A DNA stretch of 64,000 bases, from the NCBI GenBank assembly GCA_028023455.1, contig JAQFVV010006352.1:2626204-2690203 (forward strand), written 5' to 3'. Numbering within the stretch: position 1 is the stretch's first letter; each line of letters starts with the position of its first letter. This DNA comes from Epiperipatus broadwayi (Eukaryota > Onychophora > Udeonychophora > Euonychophora > Peripatidae). The notes beneath the pieces were generated by a model. It was not told the origin of the DNA. It searched no databases and worked only from the letters and a program-made list of their open reading frames with translations. Below are positions 1 to 12,071 of this stretch, piece after piece. The position numbers and the translations under genes are program-made.

Positions 1-118
1 TTGCTGCTTACTAATGAAAACTGTACGTGTAAATTAAGTTTTTATTGAATATAAAAATGTTTGTATTAAAATTTAATTCTAGTTTTAATCAAATCATTAA
101 ATTAAAACAAACTACAAA

Positions 119-119
<1 letters not shown>

Positions 120-176
<57 letters not shown>
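120..176. repeat. (TA)n microsatellite
   Basis: Uninterrupted TA dinucleotide run of about 57 bases. It is the first of many long TA tracts in the window. Confidence 0.97.
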
Positions 177-178
<2 letters not shown>

Positions 179-1837
179 CTTAAAACTTCTCTTTATTTCT
201 GAAAGTAACTACCCTAACTAAATTAAAATGTTATTAAATTGAAAGATAAAAGGATATATACTGTCCTCTGATGATTAATATTTAAAACAAATCAAAGTTT
301 AAAAACTATTGTTAATTGTGATATGTGAAATTATTAAATACTTTTACTATTTTCCCATTCTTTGTACCATATTTAAGAACTTAGATGATCTGCTGAAAAT
401 ATCAGTCTCTTATATGATTAGGCTTATATTAATTAGTTATATACCAGATTTCAAGCAATTCTATTAAGTTTAAATAAATGAAACTTTAAATTTAAATTTC
501 ATTCTAACCTGAAGAAAATTAACTTAATAAATAAACTAACAAACTAACAAATCGATTTTTCAACTTTAATAAAAGCATTTAAAACACTTTTTCTTCAATC
601 TATGTTTTTTTAGTTTAATATTTTTAAAATAAAACATTTACATGTGTTTTGTTTTAAAGCACTTTACAACTATAATGTAACACAAAATAATTTAACTACA
701 TCTTTAGTTTGTGCATTCATTTTCAATTTGTAGGGGAAATGTCTTCTAATAATAAAGCAGTTGTTCACTATTTTTCTTGATACTCAAAATGGAAAACTAA
801 GGTAGTTACAAAAAAATATCAACCATATCTAATTATTAGCAAGTTTATTTTTTCAAAATTTAATTTAAAATCTAATTGTAAAAACTTGCTATAGTTTTTT
901 TTTTTTTAAATATTACTTTAATACATCTTTTCTGTTAAAATAACCATAAAATCAGCAAAATAATGTAAAAATTAGTGGTTTGAGAGTGAGTTAAAGCTGC
1001 ATATGAGATTAAAAGCCTTAACACTACACAATAAATATTTTAAAGTACTTTCTAATCTAGCATAAGCCAAAATTTAACAAGAATAAAGCACCATTTACTT
1101 TTGTATTAGATTTATTAATGTAGAAAGTTAACTAAAACGATTTGATTAGAAAGAAAAAAATATTTCAGTTTCATTTGTTTGAATAATTATTGACAATGTT
1201 TAAATTGAGAAGATATTCAGGTTTTCTAACTGTTGTAAATAAATCATTTGAAAAATATTGAGATACAAGGGATGATTGATTTAAACATTCATTCTTTCTA
1301 ATAAAGTGTTTAATTGACATTCTATGTTAATAAATGAAATACAAGAATAATTGGCTGCTTTATTCTTGTTAAATTATGACTTATGTTAAATTAAAGAGTA
1401 CTTTAAAATATTTATTGTATGGTGTTATGAGTTTTAATGTCGAATGAGATTGCATTAAAAAACCCTATGATTATTTATTTACTTAGTTGCAATATATTTT
1501 GGAGCTAATAAAATTCCCTTTGATTCCAACATATATTTTCTTAAAGACACATGCATATATTTGGTAGAAAGAGTCTTAGTTTAATATTAAAATACATTTA
1601 TTTCTTATCATTCTATGTAAGTTTAGCTACTCCAGAAGTGAAATATTTATTATAATTATTCATTCATCTGTAGTGTTATAGTTTTGGTTTTCCCAGTTTT
1701 TAGCGATTATTAAATTAAAAAAAAACCTCACTTACCATGATAGTTTTTGATACCAAATGCATGAGGCATTAGCAAGGGTACCTGTTCCCCCATTCCATAC
1801 CATTACAGTATATATATATTGTAATAATCCGGTGAGT
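177..1837. other. AT-rich non-coding stretch
   Basis: No open frame resembling a protein and no clear repeat structure. Homopolymer A and T runs dominate. Near 1797-1823 there is a short TA tract bounded by CCATTACA and TGTAATAATCC, the junction pattern discussed in the findings. Confidence 0.6.
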
Positions 1838-3575
1838 AGAGACTTAACGTAATCTGCACTACAGGGCGCCACTAGGCATTTGAAACTAGAAAATTTATAA
1901 AGTAGGCAGATACATAAGCCAAAAAAAAATTTTATTTTATTTTATTTTATATATTTTGATTCCGGTCATTATCCCATTGTCACTAGCTCAGTGGAATAGC
2001 AGAGATTTATATTTTATAAATTCTTATCTAAGAATATTTTTTTAAAAAGAATAAAATAAGCCACTGCCAGTAATTATACACACAAACATTTATTTACGCA
2101 CATATATAATATTTAAAATAGTTTTAGTATCAGTTTTACATTTTAAAATTTAAGTTACATTTTTAACTTTGATTTTAGAATTTGATTTTACATTTTAATA
2201 TTTATAAGTTTACATTTTAATTTTTATAAGTTTGCACAGATGGATTTATAAAAGTTTGTTTTATAAATGTTAAGTATAGATCGGTTCCATAGATTTCATG
2301 GTCAAAAACATTTCAAAGTAAACATAAACGATCAAATTATAAAGTCATTGATGGAAATGCAGAGGAAAATTTATAAGAAACCCACTTGCATTCATCATAA
2401 GATGCTGCAGAGACACCAATAACTTAAAAGACATCCAACATAAATACATCTTAGATACTCACCATAAGGTATCAGTATTTACCGAATGTCTATATATTTT
2501 AATCAAATATGAAAAACAAAAACATAATTAACCAGTAACAAACCCATGCAAACATCTATACCCAACTTAAATTTAATGTATTTTTATTTAGAGTGTCGAG
2601 TATGAATAGACTATATAGATTGCATTTGAAAAGAAAATATTCTTTCCTTTATTTAACCTTAGGCCAAAAGTTCACAGTCAAACTGGTGTCAATCCATCTG
2701 ATACATTGCTGTATTTAATGTAATACAAATACGACAACAGACATATAGGTTAAAAGAAGAAATTGCCTTTCATCAGATAGGAATACTACATCTATCTGAC
2801 GATAAGAGCAATAAAAAAAAACTCCATAGGAAAGGACTGCGGTCATTTTGCCGACTTACAATCGCATTCCATAGGCAAAAGGAAATTGTGTGGCATGAAA
2901 AGCAATTCTACCTATAGTGAATCTCGTACTACATCTACTAATTACACCAATATATCCAATCCATTGACCTAATTCAACTATGAAACAAATAACCTAAGAT
3001 TACCCTCCCCTAATAAAACTTTACAAATCTATATAGCTGTTTCTGCCCAACTTAAGTTTAACATTTATATAATATTAAATTAGCAAAAAACAAAAATCAT
3101 AAATAAAACTTAAAAGAACCAAAAAAAAATAAATAAATAAATAAATGGAAATGATTTTACAAAAGAAATATGTCAAATTAAAATTACTTATTAATAAATA
3201 AAGTTGGTCAGATAGGATTCTATTTCAATTATTTTAAATACTGGGAAAGTATATTTTAAAGTTCTTAGTGTTTTCAAATTAATATTGTTCATTAGATTTT
3301 ATAAAGTGCTTACGGTTTTAACAGGTCTGTAGTTTCTAATTTCTTGCAGTTGCTTGCCATTTGGAGCCAGCGTTAATTCCCTCGATGTCCTATGGTCCTC
3401 AATCTAGGAAAGCAATGTCATTTCTCTTTCATTTTTTAATGAGATTGAAGGGATTGAAGAGTGTATCTTTTCAATCCCTTCTTCTTCACTCCACACTAAA
3501 ACATATAGTCACATCTCTTCTATTTTCTTTACTCACTAAAAATTTTATTATCAAACTTTTTCTTTTATATGAAAT
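1838..3575. repeat. Diverged repeat, copy 1 of about 1.7 kb
   Basis: This stretch aligns by eye, in the same orientation, with 6172-7890. Shared landmarks in order are a start with CTGCACTACAGGGCGCC (copy 2 has CTGCACTACAAGGGCACC), AAGCCACTGCCAG, TTATAAATGTTAAGTATAG, ACACCAATAACTTAAAAG, CATAGGAAAGGACTG and the closing CTTTTATAT. The copies differ by many substitutions and small indels, so the duplication is old. No protein is readable. Either two copies of one interspersed element or an old segmental duplication with about 4.3 kb spacing would explain it. Confidence 0.8.
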
Positions 3576-3726
3576 TTAGGATACTTTTTTTTTTTATTAA
3601 TAACACAAAAATTTTATTTACGTATATACTTAATAACACACAAACTTTAAAAAAATAATTTTTATAACACAAGAAGAAATTTGTTTTATTCTGTTCCATT
3701 ATTATTTTATTTGTTTTTAACTTTAA

Positions 3727-4330
3727 TTTTAAATTTTAGAATGTTGAGTATAGATGAGCAACCTAGATGCACTCACAAATTTTCAAATCACTTGACTCCA
3801 GACTAAAAATCCACAGCCACACCAATACTCGCTTCCAGATATATATCAGCAACCAATGCAATGTGAACATGTTAACAAGAATCACTCCAACAGGAATGTG
3901 CATCTGAACAGTATGATATTATTGGAGAAAACATGGCCTTCATCCCACAGGAATGTGCATCTGTCAGGCAAAGGGAACATGCATATAAAATAATAAAAAA
4001 ATGCTATGTATGGATGGGAGAGCGGTCTTATCTTGCTGACTTATCTTCTCAATCCATAGAACTGGAATGGGTCAATGGCACAGGAAATATGTCTGTGTCC
4101 ATTTCAATGGTATGACTACCTCTTTGGGGTCATGCATTCAGTTGGACTCGTTATCCTAGGTGCTAACACACTTCACATTACATTGATATAAACGTCCATA
4201 TATCTCTCCATGAGCTTTGACATAACTATGAAACAAATAGTATAAAATCAAAACCCCTTTAAACTAACATATATTTAAACTAGTCTAGCAGCCATCTATA
4301 CTCAACTAACATTTAAATCATTTTATTAAT
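3727..4330. repeat. Third, more diverged partial copy of the 1.7-kb repeat
   Basis: Contains TTGAGTATAGATGAGC, a block with CACAGGAATGTGCATCTGTC resembling the CAGATAGGAATAC...ATCTATCTGAC block of the other copies, and the same run of ACATCTATA and AACTATGAAACAAAT phrases in the same order. It is more decayed than the other two copies. The call is visual and would need an alignment. Confidence 0.45.
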
Positions 4331-4739
4331 TTAATAAAAAGAAAATAATTAGTTTAGTTTTAAAATCATTTTAAAATGAGCATTATATTTAACTTATTTT
4401 CTTTCCAGAAATACTATTTTTAACCTATTTTTAAAATTTAATAATGCACAAATAATGATGTGTTTTCTATCTTTACATTCGTTTGCAATAACAAACACCC
4501 ACCCTATTACAAACAGATATTAATTAAACATGAATAAACAAAAATAAAATACAATACATTTTTTTTAAAAGATTACATTGAAAACTTTAGCTAAGAGTTT
4601 AAAATCGCAAAGTTTATAGAAAGATAAAAGTTCAGGTTTGCTCAGAAAGAAAGTCTATAGTTCATTTTAAAGACACATAAAGTTTGAAGATTTAAAACTT
4701 AAGAGAGTTTATGTTTCATTTATAAATTTATACTTTCCT
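4331..4739. other. AT-rich non-coding stretch
   Basis: Nothing recognisable; A and T runs and short AT phrases only. Confidence 0.6.
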
Positions 4740-4935
4740 TTGTTCGTGCTCATTCCTTCATGAGGAAGATCCAAATTTATACAAGATTCATTTCTTGTGG
4801 GTGATGACAATTTATGAAGATGCATTTACGATGTTTTCTGAAGATGGTACCAGTGGTTTGATCCTGGGATCCATGGAGATGAAAGCTGCCTTTGGCCGGC
4901 CATGCCGAAGGAAGCACCATGAAGCTAATTACATT
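4740..4935. other. GC-richer island, unidentified
   Basis: A roughly 200-base block with base composition unlike its surroundings, including GGCCGGCC at 4894-4901 and GGTACCAGTGG. One plus-strand frame is open from 4795 to 5001. The peptide does not match a family I recognise, and no convincing splice sites frame it. It could be a degraded transposon piece or a short exon. Confidence 0.3.
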
Positions 4936-6171
4936 TTTTTTGTGATGGTGATAACTTTTAAAATTATTTTTATGGATGAATTCAAAACTTTAATTTTCTG
5001 ATTCTCTCTCTAACTAATTAATTATATTTTGGATTTTCCTTTTATAGTCCCAGGGCACCTTATTTCTGAAATGCAGGATTCATCAAACATACTTCATGTC
5101 TGTATTTTATTGGTTTATTCTTTGTGTCCAAGGTAAGATTTTGGGTTTTTCACTGAGGTCTGTATCTTTATCTCTGGGCGAAAACTCTTATCTATTTTGT
5201 AATCATTTTTTTAATTATCATTTTGCCTTAAGGATCTGTTTGTAATTTTTATATTTGAAAATTAAAAAAATTTTTCGCTATTATTAAAAAAAGGTTTTTA
5301 TTTTATACTTTATTTAAAGATTAGAATCTTTGTTTCGATTCTATAATTTTTAAAGCTTATTTTAATATTTAAATCAAACATTAATAAATTAATTATTCAT
5401 TATTTGTGCATTTTGAACGTTTGTTTTTAATTCAGTATTAGATATTTGTGAAACATTACATATTAGAATTTAAATGTAATGCATATATATATCCCATTAC
5501 ATATCACCGAACTTATTTTTAAAAAGTGATAAAAAAAGACTTTAGTTAGAGTTTGTACTAATTAATAATAGTAATGCGTTAAAGTTTTTTTTTTGTGGAA
5601 GTATTTTTCTTTGTACAATATTCAAACTATGTTAATAAACAAAAATATATATACTCATTTCAAAAAAAATATTACTGGCTTAATTTTCAAGGCATTTGTG
5701 AGTTTATTAAACATCGGACTATAACTTTACGTTAATACTAAAATAATATTTACTCATTTCAGAAAAAATATTACTGGCTTAATTTTCAAAGTATTCGTAT
5801 TTTTTTTAGTTACTAAATCATTCCCTTTCTTTTTCAAATATTACAGTTATTTGATGATCATTTTTATACCTGACAGTGCCACCTTATCCTAACATATTCT
5901 TACTATAACTATTCTGATGTTCAGGGTGCTATTCACACTATTTCCTAAACTTAATTTTTTAATATATTTCATAAGTTTTCTTTCTTATATGAATGCATGC
6001 ATATGTGCACAATATACATTCTGGCAATACTTTTACATCTATCTACATTACATTTTAAAAAAAAACTTTTTTTTTACTGGCATAATCTTTTTTTTTTTTT
6101 AATTTTCAGGGTACTCATGGTTAATGAATATCGGGACCCATGTTGGGCACCAGTTATAACGATCCGAAGAA
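4936..6171. other. AT-rich non-coding stretch with a short internal duplication
   Basis: No gene seen. The phrase AAATATTACTGGCTTAATTT occurs near 5668 and again near 5768 with similar flanks, a local duplication of roughly 100 bases spacing. Long A and T runs lie near 6060-6100. Confidence 0.55.
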
Positions 6172-7890
6172 AGGAGCTTAACATAAACTGCACTACAAGG
6201 GCACCATCTAGGCATTTGAACCTAGAAAAATTTACATAGTAGACAGATACATAAATTTAAAAAAAATTATACTGGTTGATGCCGTCATTAGCCCATTGTC
6301 ACTAGCTCAAATGAACAGCAGAGATTTATATTTTACAATAAATTCTTATCTAAGAATATTTTTAAAAAAATAATAAAATAAGCCACTGCCAGTAGTTAAC
6401 ATACAAACATTTATTCACGCACATATATATAAAATTTAACATTATTATTTTAGTATGTTTACTTTAACATTTAACATTATTTTTAACTTTTATTTTAGAT
6501 TTTAATTTACATTTTAAATTTTATAAGTTTGCACAGATGGATTTATAAAAGTTTGTTTTATAAATGTTGAGTATAGATCGGTTACATAGATTACAGTCAA
6601 AAACATTTCAAAGTAAACATAAGCGATCAAAATATAAAATCATTGGTGGAATTGCAAAGGGAAATTTATAAGAAACCCAATACCATTCATCATAAGATGC
6701 CACAGAGACACCAATAACTTAAAAGACATCCGACATAAATACATCTTAGATACTCACCGTAAGGTATCAGTATTTACCGAGTGTCTATATATTTTGATCA
6801 AATATGAAAACCAAAAACATAATTAACCGGTAATGAACCCATGCAAGCATCTATACCCAACTCAAATTTAATGCATTTTTATTTAGAATGTCAAGTATGA
6901 ATAGACTACATAGATTTGCATTTGAAAAAAAATATTCTATCCTTGTTTAACCTTAGGCCAAAAGTTCACAGTCAAACCAACTTCAATCCATCTGATATAT
7001 CAATGCATTCAATGTAATATGACTATGACAGCACAAAAGGTTAAGAAAAGAAATTGCCTCTCATCAGATAGGAATACTTCATCTATCTGACAAGAAGAGC
7101 AATAAAAAAACTCCATAGGAAAGGACTGTGGTCATTTTGCTGACTTACGATTGCATTCCAATAGGCAAAAAGGAAGTGTGCAGCGTATAAAGCGATTCTG
7201 CCCATAGCGAATCTCGTACTACATCTACTAATTACATCAATATATCCAATACATTGACCTAATTTAACTATGAAACAAATTACCTAAGATTACCCTTCCC
7301 TAATATAACTTTATAAATCTATATAGCCATTCACATCCGACTTAAGTTTAACATTTATATAATTTAATTTAACAAAAAACAGAAATCATAATAAAAACTT
7401 AAAAAATAAAAAAATAAATAAATGGAAATGATTTTAAAAAAAACATCAAATAAAAAGAATTAATAATGAATTTAGTTTGGTCAGATAGGATTCTATTTCT
7501 ATTTTTTAAATACTGGGAAGTTTATATTTTAAAGTTCTTAATGTTTTCAAATATTCATTAATTATATATTTCTTACTGTTTTGAAAAATGTCCATAGTCT
7601 CTGATTTTTTGTAATGGAAGATGTTAATTCCCACGAAGTCATAAGGAGATCAGTGTGCAGTTAACTGTTGGTCCTTTATGGTTGATGGTATTCTTCTGGG
7701 CCTTGATGTCCTGTGGTCCGCAATATTGGAAAATGATGTTTCATTTTTTTGAACAACTGAAGGAATTGAAAGTGCGTCTTTCAATCCATTCTCCTCCAAC
7801 CCTCTCCAACTTAACACATATCTGTCCTCTCTCAATAATAATTAAACTAATCATGTCCAAACTTTTCCTTTTATATTAATTTTAAGGATT
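6172..7890. repeat. Diverged repeat, copy 2 of about 1.7 kb
   Basis: Partner of 1838-3575 in the same orientation. Just upstream, from about 6141, the sequence TGTTGGGCACCAGTTATAAC resembles the 5' end of many LTRs (TG start), so these units may be decayed LTRs of an unidentified element. No PBS, PPT or coding remnant was recognised nearby to support that. Confidence 0.75.
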
Positions 7891-8754
7891 TAATTGACAT
7901 TACATCATCAATGTGATGGTCCTTTCACTGAGGTCTGATTCCATTGTTTTTCTCTCCTATCTGACCATTGCTTATACATTTAAATGCCCAAGGCTAGTTA
8001 ACATTGACTAATTAAAATAATCATTTCCATTTTTCAATAACATTAATTAATTTGTTTTCAAACTTAAAGATATATTTTTATCTCTAAATCTTTTTTAAGT
8101 TTTTGCTTTTACAATACCTTTTCTATTTTTAATAAAGTTTTATTTTAATAATTTTTTTCATCTGTGCGATTTTATATAGATACAAGTTTAGTATAGAATT
8201 TTAATTTTCAATTTTTAATTTTTAAAAAAAAAGTTTTATTTGCAAACTTTTTTTTTTCATGTTTACTAATAAAAAAACAATGTAATGACGTATGTGCCCA
8301 TTACAATATATATATATATATATAAATCATGCTCATTTAGCATTCATTATTCAACATAACGCTCAAAATATCTGCAAAACAGAAACTTAATCTATATGCT
8401 GAAGTATACTAAATGATTATGTTGAGTAAATAATAGACATTATATTTATAATTGGTATGCTACCATTATAATTATAATAAAAAGCCTGTTAAATTGTATT
8501 TTAGATTCATGCATTGAATTCTTGTTGTAAAATTAAACTATGTGCAAGTGTGTATATTTTTATTGTATAATTAAATCACATACATATGTATATCAAAGAT
8601 AATATTTAAAATTATCAACCTAATATTGACTATTGCATATTACTAGGTAGAGTATAATAACTATATTATCTAAAATATAGCACTATTGAAAGAGTTATAA
8701 TGGTAATTTGATTATGCATAATCAAAACAAATATTACATTAATTTATAAACTTT
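7891..8754. other. AT-rich non-coding stretch with (TA)n junction
   Basis: No gene seen. At 8299-8324 a TA tract follows directly on CCCATTACA, the recurrent junction motif of this window. Confidence 0.55.
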
Positions 8755-8966
8755 AATATATATATATATGCAAAACCATAAAACAATATAATACTAGATT
8801 AAATCCAAAATTTTACCAAAATCCTTACACATCCATGGTTTCATCTACTACAAATAGACCTTCTCAAGTGAAAAAATCAAACTAAAAGAAAATAACATAT
8901 ATATACAAACAAAAAAACCTTCCCATAATTCCTTTCAAACTCCACCTTTCCTTAAAATTCAAAGAA
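8755..8966. repeat. Left inverted arm of a Penelope-like element
   Basis: About 210 bases that reappear inverted in two pieces, at 9524-9587 and 18177-18352. In the outer part ATCCTTACACATCCATGG here pairs with CCATGGTTGTGTAAGGAT at the far end. In the inner part ACCTTCCCATAATTCC pairs with the region around the stop codon of the endonuclease ORF (AATTATGGGAAGGTT). Removing the LTR retrotransposon at 9588-18176 rejoins the two pieces into one arm. Long terminal inverted repeats that include the 3' end of the endonuclease are a known property of Penelope-like elements. Confidence 0.8.
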
Positions 8967-9552
8967 TTCAATTTGCTGCTGAATATGTAGAATTGGGTTA
9001 TAGTCATGATTTTATTAAAAAAGTTGTATTTAATAATAATGTTTATAATCATGATTTTGATGGTAAGGATTTTGTTGGTAAGGATAATGATTATATGTCT
9101 TTACTGTTAAAGCATCAATTTATAATTTGGTTTATAGGAATAGTCATTTGTTAGGTGGAAAGAAGGTTGCATGGAGGAAAGGTTCTGATTTGAATTCATT
9201 ACTTAATGGTTCAAAGCAGTCTATTGATAGTAGGTCTATTCCTGGTATTGTTTATAAAATTCCATGTAGTTGTAGTAAATTTTATGTAGACCAGAGTAAA
9301 TTTAGCCTTAATGAAAGGGTTAAGGTTCATATAAGTAGAGTTAAACATAGGTATCTTAACTCAGCTTTATATATTCATGAATTGAATACAGGTCATAGAA
9401 TATTGTTTGACAATGCTTCAGTTATTTTTTATGAAAAGAATGAGTTAAAAAAAAGAATAAAGGAGACTTTGATGATAAAACTCCTTGATTCTGAGGCTAT
9501 CAATCTTATGAAGACTTCTTTTGATATTAAGGGAAAGTGGAGTTTGAAATGA
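8967..9552 (+). pseudogene. Penelope-like element, GIY-YIG endonuclease fragment
   Basis: 3' end of a Penelope-like retroelement, whose polyprotein is a reverse transcriptase followed by a GIY-YIG nuclease. The frame upstream (8967 to about 9120) shows the linker phrase ELGYSHDFIKK. A frameshift near 9120 then leads into the open frame 9127-9552, which reads VYRNSHLL, then GIVYKIPCSC, FYVDQSKFSLNERVKVH, and ELNTGHRILFD. This is the order of the endonuclease: GIY block, CxC zinc-like cysteines, YIG block (here YVD, a degenerate form), catalytic-type arginine, then the TGH block. The reverse transcriptase is absent, so the copy is 5'-truncated and frameshifted. It is flanked by inverted arms, and the LTR element starts 36 bases after its stop. 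Confidence 0.85.
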
Positions 9553-9587
9553 ATTATGGGAAGGTTTGTTTGTTTGCATATATATAT

Positions 9588-12049
9588 TGTAAATATCGAT
9601 AAGTCTATCTATATTTTAAAAAAATTATCATTTGTTATTAAAAAAAAATCTCTTTGAGTTGATGTTTATATATGAAGTATTATTATTGTTTATGGTTATT
9701 AGGTATAGTTATTGTTTGAAGTTATTATTTTATTTATATGTTGATGGTACATCGTTATGAATATTTAATTATTATAAATAAATGAAGACATATAAATTGT
9801 TGATTATATAAAAAAAATTATTTTATTTGCAGTGATTATTAAAAAAATGCAATATTATTATTTATGTATATTTTTAAAGCTGTCAAATAAATTTTCAATT
9901 TAATATTTTTTTATATATATGCTTGATATTTTATTTTATTTTTAATGTTAATTGTTTAAAATAAAACATGTGTAACAATGGTTTTCAAAACAGCATTTGC
10001 TAGCACGTGGAACAACAGCAACAACAAAAAGAGGCCATTATTATTAGGATGGTGATTAAAAAAACAAAAGGATAAAATTTTGTTGTACTTTGTTTCTTTG
10101 AAATTACCATTCTTCAGAATATTGGAATAAGATAGATTTCTATGGTAAATACATAAATCATGACAGGCTAATAGAGATATATCACAGCCAAGAGGCTGCA
10201 CCATTTTCTTTCATTTATTCCAAGGCAGTTTAAAAAGAAAAACTAAGAAAATTTCAATACATGTATTTCATCGCGTCTAAAGCCGAAATTTGACATAGCT
10301 ATCTGGAATCTATAATGGTCAATCTAATAATAATCTGGAGGTAACTAGAATTAATATATTGGATTTAACATTTCAATTTATTTATTTATTTTTTAAGGAA
10401 AAAAATTTTAGAATGATAAAAATATACATACATCCAAGAATTGACAATTTTCTCTAACGTGATAGTTTCTTCGCTTTAACTAGAATGCATTCTAATATTA
10501 AACGGATAAAGAAATAAAACAATGGAATAAGTTGACTTTTGAAGGAAAACTAACCAAGTGAACTTTGAAAGGTAGTAAATAATTTTATATGTATAAATGA
10601 TATATAAATATATTTTTGAGATCGATATTTTTGTTTACTTTTATTTTTCATTATAAAAATATAACGTTTTATAAATATTCAATTCAATTGTCTTGTTTTC
10701 TAACAGCAATAAATGTTTAGCAGGTGTCAAAATTAACACTTAAGTAATTTAAAATCTTAAAGTATGGCTTATAAGTTTGGGTTGCATATGAGTTGTTATG
10801 TATATTTTAATAAGTAAATTTATATTCGCAAATGTTTATTATAAAAATTGTTTTATTATTAATTTATTTCCATTTTTTTTTTTAACTTTATATAATGATT
10901 CTTATGCATACCAAAACAATAATTTATATATATCTGCTGTATATAATATTTTTTTTTTTTATTATTATTTTAAATATCTGAAAAGTATAAATATGGATTT
11001 GTATTTATATTAATACCTACTTGTTAAGCACAGATATGTCTTTATTTATATATATATATATATACTTATTGCAAGTATATATGTATATTTATTATTTGGG
11101 TTTGTATTTAAAACATTGATATTACCTAAAATTAAACCATAATATAAAAATAAAGGATGTACTATTTGTTTTATAAGTAATGCCTTTGTAATTTATTTGA
11201 AAGTGTATTAATATTTTATTCTTATTTTTCTTTTAGTGCCAAAGTCATTATGAAATTAATTGAATTCACAATTTAATAGAGGATAACTACGTATTTCACT
11301 TATTATTTAGTCTTTAAGTTACTTACACATATTATTATTCATTGATATGTTTAGATATACATAAATTTACATAATAGATGTGTATATTGGATTTAATAGA
11401 ATTACCTTTGTTTCTGATATATATATTTGATTAGTTAGTTATATCAACCTTGAAAATAAATTATAATGATAGATCTCATTGCTCTGTATGATTTTAGATT
11501 TATTTCATGTATAGCTAGTTGGAAGGGCATATAAACAATTTATTTAAATATAACTGGGATAATTTTGTCTTTCTTCATTTAAATTATACAATTTATTATA
11601 TTAGGCTTTCTCAACAATTGGATTCATTTAGATTATATATATTCCATTACGTTTATCATCCAATGTTTGAAGCATTATTTTCTTCTCATATATTGACGTT
11701 CCATTACATTTGAGGTATAATATGTTTATATGATATATTGTCCATTACATTTGGCACCATAAACTGTTGGTCCCAGTTAACTGAGGATTGGTATAATGGA
11801 GTAAAATTATGTTCATTACATTTGGATGCCATAACGTGATCAGCATAATATATTTGTTTAATTATTCATTACATTTGGTGTATCAAAGTTAGGGGCTTGG
11901 TTAACTAATAATTATTGTTACAAAAGTTCATATGTTTATTTTCATTTGAGATCATATATAAAGATACATTCCATTATATTTGGCTTTCCCAATGTTTGGG
12001 GCCTTCTTTCTTCAATTTAAATGGAATGCAGCAAGTACATTCCATTACA
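9588..12049 (+). repeat. 5' LTR (2462 bp)
   Basis: Begins TGTAAATATCGATAAG after a TA tract and ends TTCCATTACA. It matches 15699-18176 almost base for base; differences seen include small indels in A/T runs and a longer TA tract in the 3' copy near 17031. Internal promoter and polyadenylation signals were not resolved. The last 420 bases hold a degenerate repeat described separately. Confidence 0.85.
9956..10204 (-). other. Chance ORF inside the LTR (also at 16061-16309)
   Basis: An 82-codon minus-strand frame is identical in both LTRs. That is expected from LTR identity and is not evidence of coding. The peptide has no recognisable domain. It is listed so that it is not mistaken for a duplicated gene. 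Confidence 0.6.
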
Positions 12050-12066
12050 TTTGGCGCAACAACTAG
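11638..12066 (+). repeat. Degenerate repeats of the LTR-end/PBS junction motif
   Basis: The phrase TTCCATTACATTTGG or a close variant occurs about seven times, near 11642, 11698, 11741, 11812, 11864, 11970 and 12040, at 40-100 base spacing. The final occurrence spans the true LTR end (CCATTACA) and the start of the PBS (TTTGGCGC). Downstream bases also recur, for example the GTTAACTGA and GGTTAACTAA phrases. The same series is in the 3' LTR (17766-18176), where the last copy stops exactly at CCATTACA. Confidence 0.75.
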
Positions 12067-12071
12067 GGCTC
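12052..12071 (+). other. Putative primer-binding site
   Basis: Two bases after the 5' LTR the sequence reads TGGCGCAACAACTAGGG. A TGG start next to the LTR is the usual form of a tRNA primer-binding site, which pairs with the CCA end of a tRNA. I do not assign the tRNA. Confidence 0.7.

Noticed and set aside
3361-3579. 72-codon ORF near the end of the first 1.7-kb repeat and its counterpart at 7655-7879
   Set aside because: They correspond in position in the two repeat copies, but their peptides diverge as fast as non-coding sequence and show no domain.
4894-4901. GGCCGGCC as a functional site
   Set aside because: A single rare 8-mer in a GC-richer block has no supporting context.
9956-10204. 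Duplicated 82-aa protein (also 16061-16309)
   Set aside because: Identity follows from the two LTRs being copies; AT-rich minus-strand frame without a domain.
11519-11713. Duplicated 64-aa plus-strand frame (also 17645-17839)
   Set aside because: Also an LTR copy effect; contains the junction repeats and reads as low-complexity aromatic/Ile sequence.
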